DNA from: Phallusia mammillata
Lineage: Eukaryota > Chordata > Ascidiacea > Phlebobranchia > Ascidiidae
NCBI GenBank assembly: GCA_003260075.1
Contig: QLIY01000367.1
Span: 17,059 to 81,058 of the forward strand
Reading direction: 5' to 3'
DNA: 64,000 nt
Both the position numbers and the translations under genes were made by a program. How positions within the stretch are numbered: position 1 is the stretch's first letter; each line of letters begins with the position of its first letter. Positions 1 to 11,000 of the stretch are shown here, in pieces. The notes below the pieces were generated by a model, which saw only the letters and a program-made list of their open reading frames with translations, searched no databases and was not told the origin of the DNA.

Positions 1-97
1 TTATACCGAAAAACTTTTTGTAGCTCATATGAGCCACCAAATGTGTCAAATCCCCCTCTAATTTTGAACCTTTTCATCAAGTTTACAATTTCTTCAG

Positions 98-3000
98 ATT
101 CACACAGGATTGGTGCACGGAGTGATAAAAGGTCCCCAACCGAACGCTCTTCCACTCAACAACGTTATTTTGCCGGAACAGCTGCGAAAATGTGGATACA
201 AAACCCACATGATCGGAAAATGGCATCTGGGATTTTACAAAGATGAATATCTTCCCTGGAACCGCGGATTCCAATCGTATTACGGTAAGATTACTTTCCT
301 ATTTCTACTGTGTAGTGGAGACGAGATTTTACCGCAGATTGAATTAGTATTGACTGTTTCTTGGGGCAGTGTAAATTTTAGGTTTCCAAGGGCGCACTTG
401 GAAAATAAACAGTCTTTGCGGGCGCACCATTTATAGTCATATTGGAAAATCAGTCAGTATTTTTAAGGATATCTTTTGTATTTTTATGTATTTTTTTCCG
501 ACGTTTCAACGTCCTATACAGGTCCCTTCATCAGGGTGAATAACACTGAATGCGCGTAGTAGGCCTACAGTGCACGATAAACAAAGAAACAAACACAATT
601 GCCAGAAGGACTCTATATACTTATGCCTGGCAGCAATAGCTTATACATTGTATTGTCAGTTCTATAAAAGTAATAAGTTACAAACAAGTTTGTAAATCGA
701 AAGATAAAAAAGCATTTTCTTGTGTACTTTGTACAAAAAAAGAATCGTTTGTTCTCAGCTTAAAGTTTGTTGTCGCTTATATCTGGGATTTCAGACATCA
801 GCATATCACTTTTTCCAGTGTTTCGGGTTGACAGTTTTGCGCTGTCAGTCCAATTTTTGTTACATGCAAATTTTTCACGTCAATGTGGGATTCCTAAATA
901 TCTTTGTGCAGTCAAGTATGTTGTTACGGGCAAAATTCTCGATCTTTCGCTTTACTAAGATTGAATCATCTGTGGAACACTATACACGGACTTGAAAAAT
1001 AGTTTAATCATTGATTGAAAACATGCACTGATGATGACAACAGAGATTGTCGAAACGTCTGAACGATGTATTCTTTATACACCACTACCTTGGCAGTATT
1101 GTTTGTGATTAAATCATCGGTAATTGTGCAAATACCGATCTACTTCTGTGAAGTTTCTGATTAATACTAAGTAACAAACTGCTGGTGGGACGTAACTTGC
1201 CTGTGTAATTATAACTTGTTAACAACAAGTACCTAGTAATTGAAACCAGCGAACAAGGTGTTATTCCCTTGGCTGTTCTTCGCATCGCTTGCATTGCCGA
1301 ACAATGTCATTGTTTGTGCATCGAGTTTTGGTTTCCTGAGAATCTACTTTGCACAACACTTTCACAAAATGATAGTAAGCAAAGTGACGACATTTGTCCT
1401 AACACACGACGCAGGTATAATCATTCTTGTTTAGTTCCCTAACGAATAATTACTGAACACAGAAACACGTTCAGAAGAAACAAAATTAATTTAAACAATT
1501 AATAATAATTCTTAAAAGTTTTATTGTCAGTTTCCTATTCAAATAGAATGTATTTTAAGACAAGGCTTTTTGTTTTCTTTTTACAATACATCCGCCATCG
1601 AGCTGCCTGTTTCGTTGCAAGTCCTTTGAACCTCTTTTTGATTTGATTTTTTATGTTTAGACTTTATAGAGTTCTATCATGCAAATACCACTGATGGGTT
1701 GGAGCAATACCGCTCAAGTTTCTGGCTCATAGAAAAACGTGTGGCCGAGATGGGTTTAGAACCCACCCACTGAACACAAGGCGGTTGCACGAGTTTTCTT
1801 ATTCAAACGTTTCTAATCAGTTTTGTTGCAGGATTTTTGAGCGGTGGTGCCAACTACTACACACGTGAACATTGTGAGCCGAAGAGACGACGGCGATATT
1901 GTGGAGTCGATATGGTGGATTCACGATACGGACCAACCAACGATACTTGGGGAATTTACTCTGGTGATTTGTTTGTGCATAGAGCGAAACGAATCATCGA
2001 GAAGCACCTGAAAAGCAAAGGGGCAGAAAAGGTAACTAGAATTTCCATTGTAGAACTGCGTAAATATGCTTCACAGCAATCAGAAGCCGCTTATGCAGCG
2101 GCTAATAAATTAGATGACGAAAAGGAAAAAAATCTCCTTACTTTTTAGCTACTGTTTAAATCTATAAGTATAAGGTCTTTACTTTTATTTTCCGGCAAAT
2201 AAACTGATAACCTACATATGCAAGAAAGTTGAAAGGTGCAGTGTGTCTTTCATAGTACTGTGACCCGGTTTGTAAGCGGGCCTTCACACGGAACCGAATC
2301 CCTACTAGTCTGAAAACCGGCTCGAGTCCGAAAATCTGGATGTAGCTGCAGCGCGTTCAGCTCTTATCCAACAATTGCGCCCTTCACTGTTTTGCGCTCC
2401 ATACCGTTTTGACGCTGCGCAGCTATTTCTGGCTTGGTGATTGTTTTAGTGCAGTTTTGTTTCTATAAACCCTTTTCGACAGTGATATATTCCTGCCTTA
2501 ACTGAACTAAATGTAAATGTATTTTCTTTTTTAGCCGATGTTCCTCTTTATGTCTCTTCAATCTGTGCATGGACCTCTACAGGATCCGCCAAACTTTCAA
2601 AACAGGTTTAAAAATATCACGGACCCAAAGAGGTTTGTAAAATGGCTTCACGACTGGTTGCTCTGTAACAAAAATAACTTCCAAACTATGTCCCATGCAA
2701 ATGAGCTTTCCTTAAGAAACTTCTAAAATAGATTTCAGAGAAAGACTTCATCATTCCCCCCCCCCAGAATCGAAAGGATATAATTTCTTACAATAGTCAT
2801 CAATCGCAAATGCCGAGGGTACAACAAATTTACAAAAAAAACACAGTACTTTAAAATAGTTCGCGAATGTTGGCCCCCCCCCCCTACACACTTAAAAAAA
2901 ATACCATTTGGCCCCGACAATAAAAAAGTTTAAGAACCACTGGTTCAGACGTTATAAAGCGCGACAAAGGTAAGGGCACGACTGGTGGACGGACGGTAAA

Positions 3001-6000
3001 CGCGCTGCAGCTACACACCTTTACACTTAGTGAGTGATTTTGATGCAATTGTGTCTCTGCGAAATATTCTTCATGTGAAATGTTCTTGTCTCAACTCACG
3101 TAATCATATGCTGTTTTTAGCCGATGTTCCTCTTTATGTCCCTTCAATCTGTGCATGGACCACTACAGGATCCGCCAAACTTTCAAAATAGGTTTAAAAA
3201 TATCACGGACCCAAAGAGGTTTGTAAAATGGCTTCCAGCTGGTTGCTGTATGACAAAAATAACTTCCAAAATATGTCCCATGCAAATGAGCTTTTCTTAA
3301 GAAACTTCTAAAACAGATTTCAGAGAAAGACTTCATCATATTTGAGGTTTTCGCAGATCTATTGCCTTGTGGTGCAATATTTTAACTTTATCGTATAAGT
3401 CATCATTACCTTTAAAATTTCTTGCAACATTCGCGAACTATTTTAAAGTACAGTGTTGTTTTTTGTAAATTTGTTGTACCCTCAGCATTTGCGATTGATG
3501 ACTATTGTAAGAAATTATATCCTTTCGATTCTGGTTAATCGCACAGGGGTAATTTGCATTTTTCGATTCATTCAGTATTGTCGATGAAAACTCTAAAACA
3601 TTTGCTAGGAAAGTCCGGTTAATCGCATATTAAGTTTATACAACTCTTCTGGCAATTGTATTTTTATTTCGACGTTTCAACGTCCTATACAGGTCACCTT
3701 TACGCCGATGAAGGCGACCTGTATCTATAAACTCGATATTATGCCTGGCAGCAACAGCTTATATAATTGCATGAACTATAAGCTGTTGCGATTCATTTAC
3801 TTTGTTTTTATCAGCCCCCCCCCCTTATGCCTGGCAGCAACAGCTTATATAATTGCATGAAAAACGATAAGTTGTTGCGATTCATTTACTTTGTTTTCAT
3901 CAACTTGTCATTGAGCTTCATGTTTTCGTTCAGACAGACTTACGCTCGCATGGTTTTATCGATGGACAAGTCGGTCAAACAGTTGGTGGTGGCGCTGAAA
4001 AAAGCAAAGATGTGGAAAAATACGATCTTTATATTTTCAACAGGTTTGACCAAAGTGTAAAATTATGTTTTTACGAATGTTTTTTTTACGTTTATCTTAT
4101 TAGTTTTCTTGTTAGCATTATTTTGCTTGTGTGTACTGCAAAACAAATTGGATGTTTTTTATTACGGAAACGTTTACAATTGTCATTAAATTGTCGTCGA
4201 GTTATTAAGCAACAAAAACAATTGTAATCATTAGTGAAAAATAAATAATCAATTTGGATCAAGTTTTATTCTTCAAAAATGTAAAACTTTCGAATATTTA
4301 TCTCTTGCAAAAATCGTTTGAAATAAAATATACATTTTCCCACTGCCTGCCGTATTTATCAATTTAAATCAGTCTGTTTTCCTCCTTTCTAGACAATGGG
4401 GGTCAAACGATGCGAGGGGGCAACAATTGGCCTTTGCGGGGGCGCAAGGGGACTTTATGGGAGGGTGGGATCCGCGGGGTTGGGTTTGTTCACGGAAAAC
4501 CCCTAAATCTTGAAGCCCCCTACGTGAATCGGCAACTCATTCATATTTCCGATTGGTTTCCGACGATCATGAGCGCCACCAAGTGTATGATAGTGAAAGG
4601 AACTCAACCACTAGATGGCCACAATCAGTGGGGAGCAATAAGGTGAGTAATGGCGCGTGTTTTTATATAGGTCGATTGTTAAAACACTTTTTTGGATTTA
4701 GTCTTGTGTTATATGTTTTGTCTGATAATGTGAAATCACAGTACGCCAGGCTTATAAAAGCATTGTACCGAATCGGCCGGTAACCAAGCGTTCCCATGAA
4801 GCCAGGCGTTGTAAAATCTAGCCTGTGGTGGGATTCGAACAAATTACAGGAGTATTTTTGGCACTCGCAATCTACCATGCAACGTTAAATTCTGGTGTCA
4901 TTTAGGGATATGGTATTTACGTTGTAACGTATAGGCTACACGTTGCTAGGGTCTACGTTAATTGATGTGATACAATTCAACACTGATCTCGACTAGTCCA
5001 TTACATTATAAGCGTTTATTTGTTGTTAGTTTTTGACTTGCCAAAGATATATTTAACAATCAAGAAATACTGATTGTGACGTCACGTTACACTGTTATGA
5101 CGTAATAACTGCAGTTTAAACGAGACGACGAAACGAACGGAGATTCTACACAATATCGATCCTCTGTACAAGCGGAGAAGTTCGACTCTGATGCGGAACG
5201 GATTTGATGTTTCTGTGAGAGCAGCAATAAGATCGGGAGCTTGGAAACTCATCACCGGAGATCCAGGTGCAATTTCCCGGTAGAAATATTAGAATCCAGT
5301 GATAAACCAAAGAATGACTTCAATAGCAAACAGTTTTGTTTTTGAGTGCTTGCTCTCGCAGCAGCTTTAAATCTGACGTTTGTGACTGGATTTTTGTTTT
5401 CCTTACCACAACGTTATCCTAATGTTGCCTCATAACAATTTGACGTCATTACAATTATACGTCATCGCGATATTTTAGCGTTGAATACTATTTATTGCGC
5501 ACATTAAACACGTGTCTATGATAAAATGACCAACTTCATAGTTCTTACGTCATTAAGCTATTACGTCATCATGCTATTACGTCACCATACTAGCACGATA
5601 TTATCATCCTATTACGTCACCAGGTATGGATCGTTGGATCAAACCTCCCGAGTGGGAAACGGCTGAAGTATTTCCGAGGTCGTACAGGAGTTCAAATAAA
5701 ACTATGAGGTTGTTCCGCATCAGTGAAGATCCCTACGAACGGATGGAAGTGTCAGAAAAATATCCCGAGGTTTCTCTTCGAATTTATTTCCCATAAACTT
5801 GTTCCAGTCCCGCGTATGACCAGAATTTTTTTAACCACAATTTTTATTTTTCAGGTTGTTGATCTCCTTTTGTCACGCTTGGTTGAATACAACGCGTCAT
5901 CAGTTCCCGTCTTGTATCCCACAATGCAACGCAAGGCCAACCCCGTGCTGCATGGAGGCTATTGGTTGCCATGGAGAAACAAGCGATCCAATCGGAGAAA

Positions 6001-6031
6001 AGAACATCACCGAAGTTTCTTCCTTGTTTAG
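98..6031 (+). CDS. arylsulfatase B/I/J-type sulfatase, 3' eight exons (5' partial)
   Basis: Hydrolyses sulfate esters, probably from glycosaminoglycans, in lysosome or extracellular space (family knowledge). Exons read from splice sites in consistent frame: 98-284, 1832-2031, 3121-3218 (or its copy 2535-2632), 3934-4043, 4393-4642, 5115-5266, 5624-5769, 5855-6031; together 439 codons plus stop. Seen motifs: [14 protein letters not shown] (second sulfatase signature), [22 protein letters not shown] and [16 protein letters not shown] (metal/active-site Asp-Asn and conserved loop), [12 protein letters not shown]-like [21 protein letters not shown] and a C-terminal [12 protein letters not shown]. 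All fall in the order of human ARSB/ARSI/ARSJ. The Cys-x-Pro-x-Arg site converted to formylglycine would be in an exon upstream of the window. B, I and J cannot be separated from this part. Exon 3 occurs twice. An AATAAA at 6288-6293 fits the 3' end. It is convergent with the next gene. Confidence 0.93.
490..655. repeat. dispersed repeat with self-complementary 'cgacgtttcaacgtcc' core
   Basis: The core cgacgtttcaacgtccta, followed by a cttcatcaggg/gatgaaggcgacc block and ending in atgcctggcagcaa(t/c)agctta, recurs at about 3660-3860, 10430-10455, 11235-11530 and 57065-57110. The copies lie in introns and spacers. No coding capacity is seen. The family is not one I can name. Confidence 0.7.
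2322..2480 (-). repeat. dispersed MITE-like repeat ('gtttatttcgcttggtgaaag' family, reverse)
   Basis: Reverse-oriented copy of a roughly 170-bp element that begins near ttgagtttatttcgcttgg and ends near gcgctgcagctacaccg. Other copies lie at about 10512-10690, 24603-24710, 40730-40890, 45420-45570 (reverse), 62200-62257 and 62342-62525. It is non-coding. Spread through introns of three genes, it marks a family active in this genome. Confidence 0.7.
2535..2632 (+). other. second copy of arylsulfatase exon 3
   Basis: This 98-bp block and 3121-3218 both carry an acceptor, the same reading frame ([15 protein letters not shown]...) and the same GTTTGT donor, and differ by only a few silent-looking changes. 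Flanking intron sequence is copied too (up to about 2755 and 3340). The copy is followed by C tracts at 2756-2765 and 2874-2884. The stretch between them (2766-2873) is an inverted copy of 3423-3534. Both exons have identical phase, so splicing in both would shift the frame (98 bp). It is therefore either a mutually exclusive exon or an assembly duplicate; the C-tract context favours the latter. Confidence 0.75.
3640..3860. repeat. further copies of the 'cgacgtttcaacgtcc / atgcctggcagcaa' repeat in an arylsulfatase intron
   Basis: Two partial copies in tandem, separated by the C tract at 3815-3824. Each ends in atgcctggcagcaacagctt. This is the same family as at 490-655. Confidence 0.65.
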
Positions 6032-6287
6032 CGTTTGTTATGTCACACGCTATTTGTGACGTCATAGTTCATACATTGTTGGGTGTTGTTTGAACAATGC
6101 ACTTAGCGACAGTTTTACGACTTTTTTTACTGGCGCATTTTGTTATTATTTGGTGAAAGTTGTAAGGCTTTTTTTTGTCTAATTCTTGCCGTAATATGGG
6201 AGTTGAATTTTACAGGTTTTGCGCAGAAGATTCTCTGTGTTCATGTTACCACTTTTAAACTGTAACTGTTTGGAATCTCTTGTTTCA

Positions 6288-6293
6288 AATAAA
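6288..6293 (+). terminator. AATAAA poly(A) signal of the arylsulfatase gene
   Basis: Canonical hexamer about 257 bp after the stop codon, in AT-rich 3' flanking sequence. The position is typical of a short 3' UTR. This is inference from sequence only. Confidence 0.55.
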
Positions 6294-6303
6294 AGGTTTT
6301 AGC

Positions 6304-7075
6304 AAGTAAGTCTTTGACTAATGGTGTTTGAGTAGTTTTTTTGAAAATTTGCAAAAGATGCATTTTTTTGCACTATTTCCATGCTTTCCCCCACACGCCG
6401 AAGTACTGTACGATTTTTTATTGAACTTGGCAGAATGGTCCAGGGCAGTGGTTCTCAAACCTTTTTTCATTGCGACGCCTCTGGAAAAGTTGGACTTGCG
6501 ACGCACCAGCAAAAAAAAGTTAATGAGGAAACTTCTTATTAAAGTTGTGTTTATTGATACAACAACAAAAAGTCACGAAACCGAATTATTCTACGACGCC
6601 CTTGGAAAATTGAAACGATGCACCAGGGCGTCGTGACGCACAGTTTGAGAACTACTGGTCCAGGGGAGTGATTCACACCCAGATCCTAACCCCCCCCCCC
6701 TGACGTAACAGGAAACGTTAAAGCAAGTAAGTCTTTGACTAATGGTGTTTGAGTAGTTTTCTTGAAAACTTGCAAAAAATGCATTTTGTTTGCACTATTT
6801 CCATGCTTTCCCCCACACGCCTAAGTACTGTATGATTTTTTATTGAACTCGGCAACTTTTTTTGGTTGCGACGCCTCTGTAAAAGTTTTCTGGACTTGCG
6901 ACGCACCAGCAAAAAAAGTTAATGAGGAAACTTCTTATTAAAGTTGTGTTTATTAATACAACAACAAAAAGTCACGAAACCGATTTATTCTACGACGCCC
7001 TTGGAAAATTGAAACGATGCACCAGGGCGTCGCGACGCACAGTTTGAGAACTACACTGGTCCAGGGGACTGATAT
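6304..7075. repeat. local direct duplication joined by a C tract
   Basis: Bases from about 6304 (agcaagtaagtctttgac) to 6689 are repeated from about 6721 to 7075 with scattered substitutions and a deletion at the MITE 5' end. C11 at 6690-6700 separates the two. It belongs to the window-wide C-tract pattern. No gene is present. Confidence 0.85.
6446..6657. mobile_element. hAT-type MITE with 8-bp target duplication
   Basis: Starts cagtggttctcaaac and ends in the inverse, gtttgagaactactg. It is flanked on both sides by gtccaggg (6438-6445 and 6658-6665). The 212-bp element has no ORF and is a non-autonomous hAT element. A second, 5'-shortened copy at about 6855-7055 lies in the duplicated segment after the C tract 6690-6700. 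Confidence 0.88.
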
Positions 7076-7097
7076 ACACCCAGAACCTAATCTATTT

Positions 7098-7130
7098 TCG
7101 TTCTCGTGGGTTCGAACCCCGTGAAACAAA
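7098..7130 (+). repeat. tRNA-derived SINE fragment (B-box)
   Basis: Contains gtgggttcgaaccccgtga, an RNA polymerase III B-box with its T-stem, shared with the SINE copies near 55.8 and 56.4 kb. No full cloverleaf is present. Confidence 0.55.
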
Positions 7131-7652
7131 TTAAAAACACCAAAACGCAACAAAGTAATATTTTGGACTCTTTCTCTCCACTAATAGATACCTTGTACTG
7201 AAATTTCACTGGATTAACTCTGTTTTTAAGTGATATATATATTACTGGACATGCTTTTTCCTAAAAGATATAACTTCCTCTTGTTGGCATCACCAAGCTC
7301 TGCAGTAAAATATCAGACTTTTTACCAGCTTTTATTTTTTCTTAACTGGCAAGAACCATTTTACCGCAACAGCAAAGACGTTAGACAAACAAAAAACTTG
7401 TTTTCACTTCAACCCAACAACCCACACAGTGTTGTTGAGAGAAATGCACGAACTGAATCGTTGTGAAAATCGTCACCAAACAGAAAATACTCCGCAGATA
7501 ATGCCGCAACAGTGCGCTATGATTAGTTCAGAGATATTGTGAACAAATGTTGCAAAACAATCAAAACTTCGAGTACAAGACAAAAATGTTGGGGTATAGG
7601 TGATTTTTACTATACTTGCCTACTTAATACGGGTTTAAAATAAAGATGTAAC

Positions 7653-7879
7653 CAGTGGTGGGATTCATTTTTTTTGTCAACCGGTATTATCATGAAAGTC
7701 ATATTTTTCAGCCGGTTCTGTTACAAAAAGTCGATTGACAGTAACCGGTAAAGCTAACCGGTTCGCTGATCTCATAATCCTTTGACAGTAACCAGTAATG
7801 CTAACCGGTTCGCTGATCTCATCAAATTTAGTGAGACGGTTCTATAGAACCGGTGCGAACCGGCTGAATCCCACCACTG
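7653..7879. mobile_element. 'cagtggtgggatt' foldback MITE
   Basis: The termini cagtggtgggattc and gaatcccaccactg are inverse, with internal accggtt/aaccggt palindromes. Flanks gatgtaac and ggtataac could be a decayed 8-bp duplication. Family members recur at 14235, 27155 and 28219, and as fragments near 12410 and 12620. Confidence 0.8.
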
Positions 7880-8074
7880 GGTATAACCCCTTCCTTTAAG
7901 ACAAAAAAATACAAACAAAAAACACGATTTGGTGGATATAAAAAACATAATAGCCGTTGCAGAATGCTTGAAACAAACCTAAATTCTTATGATTTCACAT
8001 AAAAGCCTGGATCCAAATTTGTCATTTGTTGTTGATAAGTGAAGGGTCCGGGTTTTTCCTTCCGCTCATGCAGT

Positions 8075-11000
8075 TTATGTCAGTTTGAGTTTACGGCGGA
8101 TGTACCACTTGGAGGAGACAGTGAGCAGGATGACGATGACGGTGAGAATCGCGAAAGTGGGGAGGGAACCCTTCAGAAAACCGTCCAACCGGATGTCTGA
8201 GACAATAAAAGTAGAATTTAGAAAGCTTTTTCCAGTTTAATTTACTTTTTGCACATTTTTCAACTTTGCAGCTCAGCACTGCAACTTTTAGAAATATAGT
8301 ATAAAAAGGTAGTTTGTGTAGTTGCAGTCGAACACACCACAAACAAAATTAAAGCACATTATTAACATCATAGACCGAGAAAAGTGTTTGTCAATCACTG
8401 GGCTATTGAACAGTTAGCAAATGGTAACAAGGCTCAGCAGAAATATCTTCCTCGACTCATCCAACATTCAATTAAAAACCGTTGGATTGAATCAAGTGAC
8501 CAAACAATGCATGTTTGTGTCGCAATAAACAATAAGTGTGGTAATGTTAAAATGGAGAAGTCACGAGATTTCGAAAAGATGTTATCTGAGCCACGGCGGA
8601 AAACATGCTGATGGCAAAGTGCATGAAACCAAAGTTAAGAATCTTAATTAAAGTTGTTCGCTCACTTCACACAAACTTACTTCTGCACGTGACACCAGTA
8701 CTGAAATCTCCCAACTGTGCAAAGTGGTTGGGGCAATTTCCACAGTAGTTTGGGAAAAAACAAACTCCACCATTGCAACCTCCGGGACAAATTGCTGTGA
8801 AACAAATTCGATTAAATTGTTGTGCATGACAAAAATTTGAATCACAAAACCCAACTGACAACAAGCTAAATATTGACCACAATTCGACCCTCTTGTACCT
8901 TTTTAACACGTGACATTTTATCGCGCTTGTTTTAGTACAGAGCTACAAACAAACGGTTTATTTTCCTTTGAGACGCAAATATGTTAAACAAATAGTTTCT
9001 TGTGGTATATATCATTGAACGAAAAATACTTTTTTTAAACAAACCAAAAAACTACTTCTAAAAATATTTTAACACACCTAAAAAACTCATTTACCGCAAA
9101 CGAAACTGTTTTTATTGTTTTAGTGTACTTGCGGTCTATTCGGGGTTGATCTAAACTCTATAGACAACGTTCAAACTCACGTGTCTCACAACGGGTTCCT
9201 TCATAACCCGTAATGCACTGGGTGGTCACTACTGGGGTGGTGGAATTATCAAGGCAGGCTCCCGTAGTGAAGTCACACACTGTAAACGGGCAACCTTTGC
9301 CACAAATCAGATCACACTGCGGTCCATAAACTCCTGCTATCTGACATCCCACCTGAAATTGAAGGATTGATTCAGAGTTGTAAGTCGGGTCGGGTTTAGA
9401 CTTGGGCTTCTTCCGAAAAAACGGGCTTGATTTGGGGCTGCTGACTTTACACTCTGTGTCAGTATTTTTTGAATGGACCTGACCTAATGTCAAACAGCCC
9501 GAACGAGAGTTCGGGCCGGGTTTAGGGTTCGTGCTCCAATTTTAGGCCCATTTACAACCCCGAATTGAATGTTTCATAAGAGTCAGTCATACAATACAAC
9601 AGACTGATAGCTTTATTAAAAGTTATATTTTACCTTATAGCTCCGCTATAGCGGTATCTATAGATACCTAAAACAATATTACAATTTTTTCCCTAAAATC
9701 GCCAGTAAAATGGGTCAAAACTATTTGGTTCCTTACCGCGAAAACTACAAATGATGAAGTTTATTTTTTGCAAGGTTTTTGCGAACGATGTTATTACTTA
9801 AATTATTTAAATTCAAGGGTTATTGTTGACTTGACATTGCATCATAGCATAACAGTTTCGGAATAAGTTTGTAACTTTTTCGTTCACCAAATCACTATTC
9901 CCGACCAGGATTTACATTCGCAACATAATATTGGCCACTTGGGGCGCTGTATTGCGTTGCGCCACCTATACCAAACCGGGCGCCAGCCAAATTCCATTGT
10001 TAGAAGTTCTACCTGTACAAACCTGGTCGCATTTTGGCCCCTTGTAACCGGGCATGCAGAAAGCCTCGGCGGCCGATCCCTGTTGGTTCAAACACTGCCC
10101 GCTTGTTCTATCGCACGAATATCTGCATCCAGCCCCGCAAGTTTTGTTGCAATTCATTCCCCACTTTCCGTATGTACAGTTCACCTAAAAGCGTGGTGAA
10201 AAGTTTGGGTTACTTTTAACGAGTCGATACGGTACATCAGCTGACAATTTATGCGTAAAAAATTAATGTTTTGAAATAGAACCCACTTATTCGCCGGCAC
10301 AACTATTTTTTAGACTATAACGAAGCTTTTGAGAGAAAAACATTTGTACAAAAGCCTTTTGTTATTAATTCAAATTTGTGTTTAGTCAAATTCAATACAA
10401 ATACCCCCCCCCCTAGACTTGATACTATGCCTGGCAGCAACAGCTTATTTATCGACTTTAAAAGGTTTTTAATTTTTAACTTTGTGTGAAAACTAAAATT
10501 TAGCTTTAGTTGAGTTTATTTCGCTTGGTGAAAGATAACATAGCGACACAATTGCACTAAAACAATCACCAAGCTGGAAATAGCTACGCAACGTTAAGAC
10601 GTTTTGGGACGCATAAAAGTGGATGGCACAATTGGTGGAACATGATTAAACGCACTGCAGCTACGCCGTATTATACAGCGTTATATGACGATAGCTTACC
10701 AAAGAGTGAGACTGGCGCAATGCGATTTGTATTTTTGGTTAAAACACTCAGTATTCAACTTACCGACATTGAGCTGCACGTATTACCAGTGTAGCCGGGT
10801 TTGCAAGCTGTAGTGATGGCTCCCGCCGTATCCAGGCAACTTCCATTCACAAAGCTGCATTTTCCCGCCACTGGGCATCCAACTCCGCAAGTCATATTAC
10901 AACTCGCGCCCCACGTGTTTGTTGCTTGGCAACCGACCTATAACAACAATGGGTAGTATTTGACACGTGTAAAAATGACACTTTGGAACTTTGAAACGAA

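Noticed and set aside
720-995. Small protein in the arylsulfatase intron
   Set aside because: It lies within an intron of a well-supported gene, overlaps repeat-like sequence, and has no conserved pattern.
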